Source: Methanocrinis alkalitolerans (GTDB taxonomy: Archaea > Halobacteriota > Methanosarcinia > Methanotrichales > Methanotrichaceae). From it: DNA of 64,000 bases. Under the pieces are notes generated by a model. It was given only the letters and a program-made list of their open reading frames with translations, was not told the DNA's origin and did not search any database. How positions within the stretch are numbered: position 1 is the stretch's first letter; every line of letters begins with the position of its first letter. The translations under genes and the position numbers were made by a program. The stretch spans positions 1-64,000 of the forward strand of contig NZ_JARFPL010000008.1 of the NCBI RefSeq assembly GCF_029167205.1, written 5' to 3'. Below, piece after piece: positions 8,893 through 17,327 of this stretch.

Positions 8893-9102
8893 CTACTCTT
8901 TCCTCTTGCCCCTTCTCCGGAGGACTACCGTCGATGTGACGAAGTAGCTGGAGGCGAAGATCGCCGCGGCGAGGAAGGACTCGCCGAGGCTGGGGTTTCC
9001 GATCCGGTCGAGGTATAGGGTGTAGACTAGGAAGAATATCATCCCCGCCACCAGAGTCTGGTAACCCACACCCCTCCTTTTGAAGTTCGATAGCATGCTC
9101 AT
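8893..9102 (-). CDS. Small two-TM membrane protein
   Basis: 69 aa from the ATG at 9102, which has AGGTGGGAT about ten bases upstream. Two hydrophobic segments (YQTLVAGMIFFLVYTLYL and SFLAAAIFASSYFVTSTVVL) are joined by a short loop, with a basic tail RRRGKRKE facing the cytoplasm. No family recognised. It follows the 298-aa membrane protein gene by 17 bp and is probably cotranscribed. Convergent with the PhoU/TrkA_C gene, with an ACGTTTTTATCG tract between them. Confidence 0.6.
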   Translation of the reverse strand: MSMLSNFKRRGVGYQTLVAGMIFFLVYTLYLDRIGNPSLGESFLAAAIFASSYFVTSTVVLRRRGKRKE

Positions 9103-9119
9103 GCCCGGGGGTATCCCAC

Positions 9120-10016
9120 CTACAGATACTTCACCCCTTCGTTCGGGACGGCTTGCGCCTCCGGGATCTTGCCGGTCCTGGTCATGTAGAGCCTCGTCCA
9201 CCAGACGGTGGTGAGGGGCGATATCACCAGGATGCCGACGACGCCGCTCAGGGTGGAGAAGAAGGCGCTGGCAGCCTCAGATCCAGAGAAGGGGACTGCC
9301 GCAAACTGGATCGCCATGGAAACCGCCATCACCACGAGCCAGATGAGAAATACGTCCATCTTCTTCGATAGGAAGAAACCGATCCCTCCTTTTATCGCGC
9401 CGATGGGGCCGAGATCCTCGACGACGAGGGCGTAGGGTACCATCGCCAGGAGGAGGGATATCAGAAGGGCGTAGGCGATGAGGAGGATCATCCAGAGGAC
9501 GAGGGAGCCGAACTCGGGCTCGCTTGCCGCAAGAGCTGCCGATATCTCCGAGATGAAGGGGAGGGAGAGGGCTACGGCCCCGGCTATGATCAAGGCCATC
9601 ATGATCACCTCCGCCATAAAGAGGCTCAGGTAATGGCGCCTTCCCGAGGCCCACATATCCTTCAAGGTGGTCTTTCCTTTCAGTGTCGCCTTTCTCGCCA
9701 TCCCTATGGCTCCGGCGGTGAAGAAGCTGGAGGCCAGGTAGATCAGAAGAACGCCGACGAGGAGGACCGCCGCCGCCATACCCAGGTTAGCAGCGGACTT
9801 GAGGAGTTCTGCCAGCTCTTCGGGGGATCCCATCTCCCCCGCCGTGGAGAACGCCTCGGGAGATCCGGTGATCAGAGGATAAAAAGCTACAACCACCGTG
9901 AAGATGCCCAGGATCATCATCGCGACGATCATGAGGACGAAGGGGACGGCAAGGTTGAGGTTTTGCCTCCAGGTCTCATAACCCGTCCTTATCAGGGTTC
10001 CAATGTCTTCGTACAT
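9120..10016 (-). CDS. Multispanning membrane protein
   Basis: 298 aa with about six hydrophobic helices (for example VPFVLMIVAMMILGIFTVVV, AAAVLLVGVLLIYLASSFF, LVLWMILLIAYALLISLLLA). The GxxxMARKATLKGKTTLKDM loop and the overall pattern resemble the broad family of archaeal integral proteins related to the glycerophosphodiesterase membrane domain (DUF7847-like). No catalytic site is visible and function is unknown. It heads a pair with the small membrane protein downstream. Confidence 0.65.
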   Translation of the reverse strand: MYEDIGTLIRTGYETWRQNLNLAVPFVLMIVAMMILGIFTVVVAFYPLITGSPEAFSTAGEMGSPEELAELLKSAANLGMAAAVLLVGVLLIYLASSFFTAGAIGMARKATLKGKTTLKDMWASGRRHYLSLFMAEVIMMALIIAGAVALSLPFISEISAALAASEPEFGSLVLWMILLIAYALLISLLLAMVPYALVVEDLGPIGAIKGGIGFFLSKKMDVFLIWLVVMAVSMAIQFAAVPFSGSEAASAFFSTLSGVVGILVISPLTTVWWTRLYMTRTGKIPEAQAVPNEGVKYL

Positions 10017-10114
10017 ATGGAGACCGCCTTTGGCCTCGGATGTATAACATTCTTTCGAGAGGTCTTCAGAGATGGGGTCCGCCGGGAACCTCGGAATTAT
10101 TCTCGTTTTGGATC

Positions 10115-10594
10115 TTAGCCCGTCATATCCCAGAGGTCGTCTCCGACGTGGTGGACCGACTTTACCGCCTTTCCTGACCCTCTCATCTCGGGGCCGGGGA
10201 GGAGGGCTACGCCGACGGCGAGGGGCTTTCTGTGCTTCTCCTCGACGATCACCACCGGATCTCCGGGTTCGATCTCTGGGTCTGCATCCACGATCCCCGG
10301 AGCCATGACGTCGGCTCCGTTGACGATGAAGCTGACGGCTCCGGAGTCCACCACCACTATCTTCTTCTTCGGCTTGAACTCCAGAGCGCCCCGGACGGTG
10401 AAGAAAGGTCGCCCCTCCATCATCATGAATATGGGCCTCCCCTTCAAGAGGACCAGGTTGAAGTCTTGATCTGTCTCGGCTACCTCAAGAGAGAGACCTC
10501 GCATATTTCGGGGTTCTTCCAGGAACGGCTCAATCAACCTCAGGATCTTCTTCGACTCGCTCCCCTTGAGGTGGTGCCTGGATTTGATCTTCAT
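10115..10594 (-). CDS. PUA-domain RNA-binding protein
   Basis: 159 aa starting MKIKSRHHLKGSESKK. The N-terminal about 75 residues form the domain preceding PUA in the MCT-1/Tma20-like group. The C-terminal half (VVVDSGAVSFIVNGADVMAPGIVDADPEIEPGDPVVIVEE) is a PUA domain, which binds structured RNA. The upstream ATG at 10636 is rejected because the shared TATA box lies at 10617-10625, 23 bp before 10594, giving a leaderless transcript. Divergent from lsm. Confidence 0.85.
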   Translation of the reverse strand: MKIKSRHHLKGSESKKILRLIEPFLEEPRNMRGLSLEVAETDQDFNLVLLKGRPIFMMMEGRPFFTVRGALEFKPKKKIVVVDSGAVSFIVNGADVMAPGIVDADPEIEPGDPVVIVEEKHRKPLAVGVALLPGPEMRGSGKAVKSVHHVGDDLWDMTG

Positions 10595-10616
10595 AAAACC
10601 CCAATTCCCCGACAAG

Positions 10617-10625
10617 TTTAAATAC
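10617..10625. promoter_or_regulatory. Shared, near-symmetric TATA box for PUA gene and lsm
   Basis: TTTAAATAC reads as a TATA-like box on both strands. To the left it is 23 bp from the ATG of the PUA gene (leaderless). To the right it is about 53 bp from the lsm ATG, leaving a short leader with an AGAGAGG ribosome-binding site. Confidence 0.55.
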
Positions 10626-10677
10626 GCAACGTGCAAGTCTCGCCATAGCTTTTGTCTATCAGACTGGAGAGAGGCCG

Positions 10678-10896
10678 ATGGCTCAGAGACCCCTTGATAT
10701 TTTAAATGAATCGCTGAACGGGCCCGTAATAGTCAAGCTGAAGGACGGAAGGGCGTTTAGAGGAGAGCTTCAGGGCTACGACATCCACATGAACCTGGTG
10801 CTCGACAACACCGAGGAGATAGGAGAGGAAGAAGATTCGCAGAAGCTCGGAACGGTCGTAGTCCGAGGAGATAACGTGGTTTACATTTCACCGTGA
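10678..10896 (+). CDS. Archaeal Lsm/Sm-like protein
   Basis: 72 aa. Both Sm motifs are present: Sm1 (VIVKLKDGRAFRGELQGYD followed by HMNLVLDN) and Sm2 (LGTVVVRGDNVVYISP). It should form a heptameric ring that binds U-rich RNA, in tRNA and small-RNA processing. It begins the lsm-rpl37e-purF cluster; lsm next to rpl37e is a widely conserved archaeal pairing. The 10-bp gap to L37e indicates one operon. Confidence 0.95.
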   Translation: MAQRPLDILNESLNGPVIVKLKDGRAFRGELQGYDIHMNLVLDNTEEIGEEEDSQKLGTVVVRGDNVVYISP

Positions 10897-10906
10897 GGTT
10901 AAATAA

Positions 10907-11089
10907 ATGACAAAAGGCACCCCATCCATGGGAAGGCGCCAGAAGAAGACGCACGTCAAGTGTCGTCGCTGTGGCAAGGTATCCTTCAACTTCCATAACA
11001 AGGCCTGCGCATCCTGCGGCTTCGGCAAGTCCAAGAGGCTCCGGGGCTACGGCTGGCAGAGATACAGCAGCAACCACGGCGGAAGCTGA
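10907..11089 (+). CDS. rpl37e: Large-subunit ribosomal protein L37e
   Basis: 60 aa. Zinc-ribbon protein with CRRCGKVSFN and CASCGFG cysteine pairs and the basic C-terminus KSKRLRGYGWQRYSSNHGG expected for L37e. The ATG at 10907 gives a slightly extended N-terminus; the ATG at 10928 (MGRRQKKTHVKC) is the classical start, with the upstream ATG closer to the preceding stop. It lies directly between lsm and purF. Confidence 0.93.
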   Translation: MTKGTPSMGRRQKKTHVKCRRCGKVSFNFHNKACASCGFGKSKRLRGYGWQRYSSNHGGS

Positions 11090-11102
11090 GCGGAGGTCCG
11101 GG

Positions 11103-12518
11103 TTGCAGGACAAGTGCGGCGTGGTGGGGATCTCCTCGGGAGATTCGTGTCGCAACGTGGCCAAGTCGATCTATTATGCCCTTTACGCCCTGCAACATCG
11201 AGGCCAGGAGTCGGCCGGGATCTCAGTATACGACGGGAAGGTCGTCTGGACCCACAAGGCCATGGGGCTCGTCGCCGAGGTCTTCAACAACGCCCGGATC
11301 GAAGCCCTGGGTGGGGCCACCGGCATAGGTCACGTCAGGTACTCTACGGCGGGAGAATCAGCGCTCAAGAACAGCCAGCCCATCCTGGTGAAGTACAGGG
11401 AGGGCTCCGTCGCCATCGCCCACAACGGGAACCTCGTCAACGCAGGAAAGCTCAAAGAGGAGCTGGAGGCGGAGGGGGAGGTCTTTCATTCCACCTCCGA
11501 CACCGAGGTGATCGCCCGCCTCTTCGTTCGGGCGATGCTGGAGCGGGAGGACCCCGCCGAGGCGGTCAGGACGATAATCCGCAAGGCAGTCGGCTCTTAC
11601 TCCATCGTCATCCTCGCGGGAAATCTCATAATAGCGGTGAGAGATCCCCTGGGGATAAAGCCCCTCTGCGTCGGAAAGACCGACTCCGACATCATCATCG
11701 CCTCAGAGTCCGTCGCCATCGACACCCTCAACGGGACCCTGGTGAGGGACGTTCGGCCCGGGGAGATGGTGATCGCCAAAGATGGCGACGTCCGGTTCTA
11801 CCAGCTATCCCACCAGCAGTGCCCGGCCCACTGCGTCTTTGAGTACATCTACTTCGCCAGGCCCGACAGCATCATGGACGGCAGGCTCGTCTACGACGTC
11901 CGGGTCAAGATCGGGGCCGCCCTCGCCGAAGAGCACCCCTGCGACGCGGATACCGTGACGCCCATCCCCGACTCGGGGATCACCTTCGCCGTCGGCTACC
12001 ACCAGAGGTCCGATATAAAGTACCGGGAGTGTCTGATGAAGAACCGCTACATAGGCAGGACCTTCATCATGCCCGGCCAGGAGCTGAGGGAGACGGCAGT
12101 CCGGCTGAAGATGAACACCATCCGCCCCAACATCGAGGGGAATAGGATCATCATGATCGACGACTCCATCGTCCGGGGGACGACGAGCCGGCGGATCGTG
12201 GACATGGTGAAGTCCGCCGGGGCCGAGGAGGTCCACGTCCGGATCGGAAGCCCCCCCATCCTCGCCCCCTGCTACATGGGGATCGACATGGCGACGAGGG
12301 ACGAGCTGATCGCCGCTCACAAGACCGTCGCCGGGGTCGAAGCGGTGATCGGCGCGGACTCCCTCGGCTACATCAGCCACGAGGGGCTGGTCGAAGCAAT
12401 CGGCGTTCCCCGGGAGAGCCTCTGCATGGGCTGTCTCACAGGGGTTTATCCCGTCGAGATCCCCGGCGAGGTCTGCCGCCTCGCGCAGACGAGGATCACG
12501 GAGTACATCGATGAGTGA
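11103..12518 (+). CDS. purF: Amidophosphoribosyltransferase
   Basis: 471 aa. First step of purine synthesis: PRPP plus glutamine to phosphoribosylamine. I choose the TTG at 11103 because GGAGGT lies five bases upstream and it places the N-terminal nucleophile at residue 5 (LQDKCGVVGI). The class II amidotransferase domain (ALQHRGQESAGI, then HNGNLVNA) is followed by the phosphoribosyltransferase domain with the PRPP loop RIIMIDDSIVRGTT. Several C-terminal cysteines (CMGCLTG and others) suit the Fe-S type enzyme. It follows rpl37e by 13 bp. Confidence 0.95.
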   Translation: MQDKCGVVGISSGDSCRNVAKSIYYALYALQHRGQESAGISVYDGKVVWTHKAMGLVAEVFNNARIEALGGATGIGHVRYSTAGESALKNSQPILVKYREGSVAIAHNGNLVNAGKLKEELEAEGEVFHSTSDTEVIARLFVRAMLEREDPAEAVRTIIRKAVGSYSIVILAGNLIIAVRDPLGIKPLCVGKTDSDIIIASESVAIDTLNGTLVRDVRPGEMVIAKDGDVRFYQLSHQQCPAHCVFEYIYFARPDSIMDGRLVYDVRVKIGAALAEEHPCDADTVTPIPDSGITFAVGYHQRSDIKYRECLMKNRYIGRTFIMPGQELRETAVRLKMNTIRPNIEGNRIIMIDDSIVRGTTSRRIVDMVKSAGAEEVHVRIGSPPILAPCYMGIDMATRDELIAAHKTVAGVEAVIGADSLGYISHEGLVEAIGVPRESLCMGCLTGVYPVEIPGEVCRLAQTRITEYIDE

Positions 12519-12625
12519 ACTGGGCGGCTCTTGCGAGGTGGCCAAGGGGTTTAATTTCGATTTTGTCGAAACCGTTTTGATATCGTAGAAGAAATCATCA
12601 ATTTGGGGCAATACTGATATACCTA

Positions 12626-12832
12626 TAGGACTTTCCATCGGTCATCGGTTAAGGAAATAAAATGCCTTTATCTTGAAGTTCATATTACGCTTTATGCGTT
12701 GAAAGAATGAGGTCAGAATTTGAGAACGGATTGCTGCACCCATTTTGATCCCGCCAGACTTGGAGGACTTGCTACCAGGAATGCTATTGCATCGCGATTT
12801 TTCCCTTAACCGATGACCAATGTAGGACTTTC
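12626..12832. mobile_element. 187-bp MITE-like element with 10-bp target duplication
   Basis: The element spans 12636-12822. Its ends are a 19-bp inverted repeat: CATCGGTCATCGGTTAAGG at 12636-12654 and the complement of CATTGGTCATCGGTTAAGG at 12804-12822 (one mismatch). Identical TAGGACTTTC direct repeats flank it at 12626-12635 and 12823-12832. No open frame of note lies inside. It sits in the purF to 12932 spacer (12519-12931), which otherwise shows no gene, and marks the left edge of an AT-rich island. Confidence 0.75.
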
Positions 12833-12931
12833 ACAGAGTCGGTAACTTATCAAATCAAATCTTAAAAGACACCTCAGATAAAAAGCAGAGAATAGAATTC
12901 AACATGAACTCTTTAGAGAGGAGAATGCCAA

Positions 12932-13789
12932 ATGACTGAAGAGAGATTATCCACAATTGTGATGGGTAAAGTACATGTTGTATCCAATTGGGAAACTGAG
13001 AGTTTTGGAGATAAAATTTTAAGTTTGATTTCAAGTGGCGAAGAATATAAACAACGTAAAGGAAAAGGAGCTGATAAATTCATATGGTCTATCGGAGATC
13101 ATTTAACTATGGACTTAAATGGTAAGAAAGTAATTTTTGCAAGGCTAGGTAAAATAAATATGGAGTTTGAAGAAGCTATTTGGGATCGTAGAGAAAAATC
13201 ATTTAAAAAGGTATCTGTGCAGGAGCCTAAAGCGCTTTCTTGGTCAAATTTTATAATAATAACTGACACACAAGATATCATTTTTGAAGAGAAATTGCCA
13301 GACATATCTATAAAACAATTTACAGAGATTTTTTCATATTTATACAAGCAACATTTTAGCGGAGATTTATCTTCGTTAAAGATTGATTTAATGCAAGAGA
13401 CCAAACGAATATTCGATAAATTGAGAGGGTTTGATAAGATACTAGAAGTTCAATTAAAAGTAACGCCTTCAAATCCGCATGACGATCCTTTATTTAAGCC
13501 ACTGGATGATATGCTAAAAAATAGCGGGACAAAAGAAGCTAACTTGAAATTTAAGAATAAAGAAGACGGCCTAACGGTTGAAGATACAATAATTGAACAA
13601 GGAATAGCGCTAAGTAGCGCAGGTTATGGTCAATATACAATCGTGGCAAAAAAAGACGAACAAATTGAGAAAATTAAATCTAAAGATGAAATTATACGAG
13701 CTGAAATCGAGGTTGCTGACGAGCCTGAATATATAACAAGGGGATTCTATAGAAAATATAATGAGTTCATTCATCGGGAAGAGGGATAA
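12932..13789 (+). CDS. Unknown soluble protein, first gene of an AT-rich two-gene module
   Basis: 285 aa, no signal peptide or membrane segment. Much lower GC than the flanking genes, with many AAA, ATA and TTA codons, so it was probably acquired by transfer. Visible pattern: an N-terminal alpha/beta part (KFIWSIGDHLTMDLNGKKVIFARLG), a central FIIITDTQDIIFEEKLPDI strand pair, a helical segment, VQLKVTPSNPHDDPLFKP, and a C-terminal LTVEDTIIEQGIALSSAGYG. That order recalls DUF4747-type proteins, but only loosely and from memory. AGAGGAG precedes the ATG. The next gene encodes a membrane protein three bases downstream. A defence-related role is possible but not shown. Confidence 0.65.
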   Translation: MTEERLSTIVMGKVHVVSNWETESFGDKILSLISSGEEYKQRKGKGADKFIWSIGDHLTMDLNGKKVIFARLGKINMEFEEAIWDRREKSFKKVSVQEPKALSWSNFIIITDTQDIIFEEKLPDISIKQFTEIFSYLYKQHFSGDLSSLKIDLMQETKRIFDKLRGFDKILEVQLKVTPSNPHDDPLFKPLDDMLKNSGTKEANLKFKNKEDGLTVEDTIIEQGIALSSAGYGQYTIVAKKDEQIEKIKSKDEIIRAEIEVADEPEYITRGFYRKYNEFIHREEG

Positions 13790-13792
13790 TGC

Positions 13793-14335
13793 TTGAACTA
13801 CGGTGATACAAAGTTCTGGGCATTGCTTAATAATTATGGAAAAGGAAATATCATTAAATCTATAGATCTTATTTTCTCTTTAATATTAACAACTACTTTT
13901 GTATTTATTGTTTTATATTTAAACCATTTGGAGGTAACGATCAATATAATTTGTCCTCAGTTTATAACTGTTTCATCGGCCTTGATAGCTGTTATCATTG
14001 CTGGTCTTGCAATAGTCGTATCTATTTCTGATGATAACTTTATTCTTATGTTAAAGAATGTAAAAGTTTATGAAAAAATCCTATTTTTATTTTATTATGA
14101 TATAATATTATTAGGATGCAGTATCGTTTCCAACGCGATAGCATACCTAACTCCAAATATTGTTACTTTAAATATAATTATTAATGGTATTCAAATCGAG
14201 ACTGCATTTTTTATGGTATTACTTTGGTTAGCGACCTTCCTTGGATTATATTCGCTATTTTCTGTTATTTTGCTAGTAGGAACGATCATGAGATATGGCC
14301 TATATAGAGGGGCTTTTATTGAAATTAATAATTAA
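13793..14335 (+). CDS. Four-TM membrane protein, second gene of the AT-rich module
   Basis: 180 aa from a TTG start three bases after the upstream stop, so translation is probably coupled. Hydrophobic helices are visible at about 22-45 (IDLIFSLILTTTFVFIVLYL), 57-78, 95-118 and 140-170 (FFMVLLWLATFLGLYSLFSVILL). Soluble loops are short. Base composition is as AT-rich as the partner gene. No family recognised. Small multi-TM partners of a soluble sensor are common effectors in phage-defence operons; applying that here is inference. The 81-bp gap to 14417 contains only an AT-rich tract and a T-run. Confidence 0.6.
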   Translation: MNYGDTKFWALLNNYGKGNIIKSIDLIFSLILTTTFVFIVLYLNHLEVTINIICPQFITVSSALIAVIIAGLAIVVSISDDNFILMLKNVKVYEKILFLFYYDIILLGCSIVSNAIAYLTPNIVTLNIIINGIQIETAFFMVLLWLATFLGLYSLFSVILLVGTIMRYGLYRGAFIEINN

Positions 14336-14416
14336 AAAATGATCAGTGACACGCATAATTTTTTTAATTAGCACTCTCCACAGCCTTTTTCACCTCCCGC
14401 CACCTACACCCACCCC

Positions 14417-15934
14417 ATGAGAGCGCTTGCCGTGACCGGAAGGCTCGCCGAGGGGATGGTGAGGGAGGCCGTTGGAGACCGGGCCGACGTCCTAGTGATG
14501 AATGTCGACGTCGCCTCCTTCATAACCCCGAAGATGCTCCGGGAGGCTTCGCCCTCGGGCTACGACTTGATCCTCATACCGGGGGCTATCACCGCCGACT
14601 TCGGCCCCGTCGCCGCGGAGCTGGGCACGATGGTCCGGCTCGGGCCCAAGCACGCCGTCGACCTGCGGAGCGTCTTGCCCCTCCTGGACTCGGTCGAGCT
14701 CTCGGCGACCGTCCCCGCCTGCGTCCTGCTGGAGGAGAAAATGAGGTCGCAGGCCCGGGCCGCCATCTCTTCCCTGGAGGCGGGATCTTATGCGCCGTTG
14801 TCGATCAAAGGCGTCAAGGTCGGCGGTGCGAGCCGGATGAAGGTCCTGGCCGAGATAGTCGACGCGACCCGCTTCGATGACGGGGAGCTCGCAGGGATCG
14901 TCCGCCACTATGAGCGCGAGGGGGCGGATATGATCGATTTAGGGATTCCGCTGGACGCCGAGCCCGCCGCTGTGGCCCGGGCCGTCCGGGTGGCCCGGGA
15001 AGCGACCAGCCTTCCCGTCTCCGTCGACACCCTCCAGCCCGATCTCCTCAAAGCCGGGATCGAGGCGGGCTGCGACCTGGTCCTCAGCCTCGACGGCTCG
15101 AATTTGGAGGATGTGGGGCCTATGGCGGCCGAGGCCGGGGTGCCGGCGGTCGTCCTGCCGGGTCCGGAGGCGAGCCTCGCGGAGAACCTCCGGCGCGCCC
15201 TCGCCCTGGGCGTCTCTGCCATGGCCGACCCGGTCTTGAGCCCGCCGCTCCTCGGCCTAGCCGAATCGATCTGCAGGTACCGCGACTTTCATCAGGCCTT
15301 TCCCAAGGTCCCTCTATTCTTCGGCGCGGGGAACGTGACGGAGCTCCTCGACGCCGACTCTCCCGGGGCCAACGGACTTCTCGCCGCCATCGGGGCGGAG
15401 GTGGGGGGAAGCGTCCTCTTCACCCCCGAGTACAGCGATAAGGCCCACGGCAGCATCCGGGAGCTTCGGAGGGCGAGCGAGATGGTCCATCTCGCCGGCG
15501 CGAGAGGGACCCCCCCCAAAGATCTGGGGGTCGACCTCCTCGTCCTCAAGGAGAAGCGCCGCCGCCCCGAGGCGGAGATGCCGGAGGAGTTTGTTGTGGT
15601 GGAGGCCTGCGGCCGCGGTGGCGGCGGAGGTGAGGGGGTTGACGGAGTAGACGGAGACGGAACCGTCGCCGTCGGCGGCCGCCGGATGGAGATGGACCCC
15701 GCCGGAAGCTTCAGGATAGGCGTCGCGAAAGGAAAGATCGTCGTCATCCACGACGCCGTCACCCTGGTGGGCGGGTCGGCCCGGGACCTCCTGGCGGAGA
15801 TCGTCGACCGGGGGCTCATCACCAGGCTCGATCACGCCGGATACCTCGGCCGGGAGCTGGAGCGGGCCCAGACCGCCATCGTCCTTGGGAGGAGCTACTC
15901 CCAGGACGAGCCGCTATTTTCGACAAAGAATTAA
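14417..15934 (+). CDS. Dihydropteroate synthase-like protein (archaeal TIGR00284 type)
   Basis: 505 aa. The N-terminal about 130 residues are an archaeal extension (MRALAVTGRLAEGMV... IPGAITADFG). The central TIM-barrel follows pterin-binding DHPS signatures: GADMIDLGIP, LPVSVDTLQPDLL and AGCDLVLSLDGSN. The C-terminal part is again archaeal-specific, ending near EPLFSTKN. The family is linked to methanopterin biosynthesis by homology, and its exact reaction is uncertain. A Gly/Glu/Asp-rich stretch near residue 400 (GRGGGGGEGVDGVDGDG) is probably a flexible linker. High GC resumes abruptly here after the AT-rich island. Confidence 0.85.
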   Translation: MRALAVTGRLAEGMVREAVGDRADVLVMNVDVASFITPKMLREASPSGYDLILIPGAITADFGPVAAELGTMVRLGPKHAVDLRSVLPLLDSVELSATVPACVLLEEKMRSQARAAISSLEAGSYAPLSIKGVKVGGASRMKVLAEIVDATRFDDGELAGIVRHYEREGADMIDLGIPLDAEPAAVARAVRVAREATSLPVSVDTLQPDLLKAGIEAGCDLVLSLDGSNLEDVGPMAAEAGVPAVVLPGPEASLAENLRRALALGVSAMADPVLSPPLLGLAESICRYRDFHQAFPKVPLFFGAGNVTELLDADSPGANGLLAAIGAEVGGSVLFTPEYSDKAHGSIRELRRASEMVHLAGARGTPPKDLGVDLLVLKEKRRRPEAEMPEEFVVVEACGRGGGGGEGVDGVDGDGTVAVGGRRMEMDPAGSFRIGVAKGKIVVIHDAVTLVGGSARDLLAEIVDRGLITRLDHAGYLGRELERAQTAIVLGRSYSQDEPLFSTKN

Positions 15935-15962
15935 ATAAGATCGGATCGTCCACCGACCCCTG

Positions 15963-16847
15963 ATGAATCAGAGATCATGGGCCATTACAGTGGCGGTCTT
16001 CATCGCCGGCATAATGATATTCTCCACCTTCGCCGGTTTCGTCATGCGGGACGGTGGGCCCGTCGAGACCGTCTCCCGAGGGGCCTGGAACCCCTCGGAC
16101 TTCGGGGTCGGAGGAAGGCTCATCAGCTGGGACTTCGATGGCGTCGGTGACGCTCTGGGGATGTATCCACAGGACCTGGTCTTCGCCTTCTGGATCGACA
16201 TGACAGCCTCTGAGGATCTCAACGAGGCTGCGGCCCTCTCCCTTCCGCTGACTGTGGGCCTCACCTATAGAGATCAGGTGAACCTCTACCCAGAACCGAT
16301 AGACAGGTTATCCTGGGGGCTCTTTCGAGACGAGATTGTGGAGTTCCACTGGACGAAGCCCGCCCGCATTGGAGTTGAAAGCCTCGCAATACTCTACAAC
16401 GGATACCAGATGATACCCCTGGGGACGACGGATATCTTCACCGTCATGGGAACTCCCGTCCTCTTCGGAGGCGAGCCCTCCGTCAGGACGATCCTGGACG
16501 TCTTGGCGGGCCAAGCCCCCACCACCGATGAGTTCGTCCTCCCTTACGATGAGGTTGACGCCCTTCAGATATCATCTCTCGGAAAGGACGTCGTCGATAA
16601 CCCCGGATTCGTGCCGCCCCTGGGCGGAGTTTACCTTGAGTCCTACCTGGGAGTGAGCCCTTACGAAGGCGGCTATTACTTGACGGCAAAGTACCTATCA
16701 CTTCGCGGCGAAAGCGAGAGGAGGGTCTTCGATCTGGCGAGGGATTACGCCCTTGAGATATCTTCTGCTGACGGGATCACGGCGGTCTCGGGATCGGTGG
16801 AAACCCAGAACCTGGCAGAGACGCTCGGAGCGTTCGTCGCTCCATAG
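15963..16847 (+). CDS. Membrane-anchored extracellular protein of unknown function
   Basis: 294 aa. One N-terminal hydrophobic helix (WAITVAVFIAGIMIFSTFAGFVM) with little charge before it suggests a signal anchor, with the remaining about 265 residues outside the cell. The soluble part has repeated beta-type segments and a C-terminal helical and strand portion (YALEISSADGITAVSGSVETQNLAETLGAF). No family or catalytic motif recognised. It lies 28 bp after the DHPS-like gene on the same strand and is followed by a CTTTTTAG tract before the ribosomal operon. Confidence 0.65.
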   Translation: MNQRSWAITVAVFIAGIMIFSTFAGFVMRDGGPVETVSRGAWNPSDFGVGGRLISWDFDGVGDALGMYPQDLVFAFWIDMTASEDLNEAAALSLPLTVGLTYRDQVNLYPEPIDRLSWGLFRDEIVEFHWTKPARIGVESLAILYNGYQMIPLGTTDIFTVMGTPVLFGGEPSVRTILDVLAGQAPTTDEFVLPYDEVDALQISSLGKDVVDNPGFVPPLGGVYLESYLGVSPYEGGYYLTAKYLSLRGESERRVFDLARDYALEISSADGITAVSGSVETQNLAETLGAFVAP

Positions 16848-16947
16848 CGCAACCTTTTTAGCTGGGAAGCGGCCCCCATCAGCTAAGCCGTTTGGGGCGA
16901 CTTTTGCGATGAATGATGACGGGCACCGCCCTGAAGGAGAATAAATT

Positions 16948-17316
16948 ATGGCAAGACCGATATACGTAAGATTTGACGTTCCAGCCGACCTGGCCTCCAA
17001 ATCCCTGGAGGCGATCGAGCTGGCTCGCGATACTGGAAGGCTCAAGAAAGGGACCAACGAGACGACCAAGGCCATCGAGCGCGGCATAGCAAAGCTCGTG
17101 GTGGTGGGCGAAGACGTGGAGCCTCCTGAGATCGTGGCCCATATCCCGCCGCTCTGCGAAGAGAAGAAGACTCCTTACATCTACGTCAAAAAACAGAGCG
17201 AGATCGGCGCCGCTTGCGGCATGAGGGTTAAAAGCGCGGCCGTGGCCATCCTGGAGCCGGGGAAGGGTAAGGACGTTTTGGACGAGATAGTTCAGAAGGC
17301 CCAGGCCCTGAAGTAG
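16948..17316 (+). CDS. rpl7ae: Large-subunit ribosomal protein L7Ae
   Basis: 122 aa. Kink-turn RNA-binding protein of the ribosome, also part of C/D and H/ACA RNPs and archaeal RNase P. The RNA-contact region GTNETTKAIERG and the hallmark LVVVGEDVEPPEIVAHIPPLCEE are intact. First gene of the L7Ae-S28e-L24e-ndk-aIF5B operon, which is conserved in many euryarchaea. A GAAGGAG ribosome-binding site lies just upstream of the ATG. Confidence 0.96.
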   Translation: MARPIYVRFDVPADLASKSLEAIELARDTGRLKKGTNETTKAIERGIAKLVVVGEDVEPPEIVAHIPPLCEEKKTPYIYVKKQSEIGAACGMRVKSAAVAILEPGKGKDVLDEIVQKAQALK

Positions 17317-17327
17317 GGGTGTAGCTG

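Noticed and set aside
12823..12832. TAGGACTTTC as the same repeat as the TAGGACTTACGCA ends at 56520
   Set aside because: At 12626 and 12823 it is a direct repeat outside the inverted repeats, and only the first eight bases agree. It behaves as a target duplication, so the likeness is probably chance.
12932..14335. Calling the AT-rich pair Kiwa (KwaAB)
   Set aside because: Gene order is soluble first, then membrane, and I cannot see KwaB sequence hallmarks. Only the general plan agrees.
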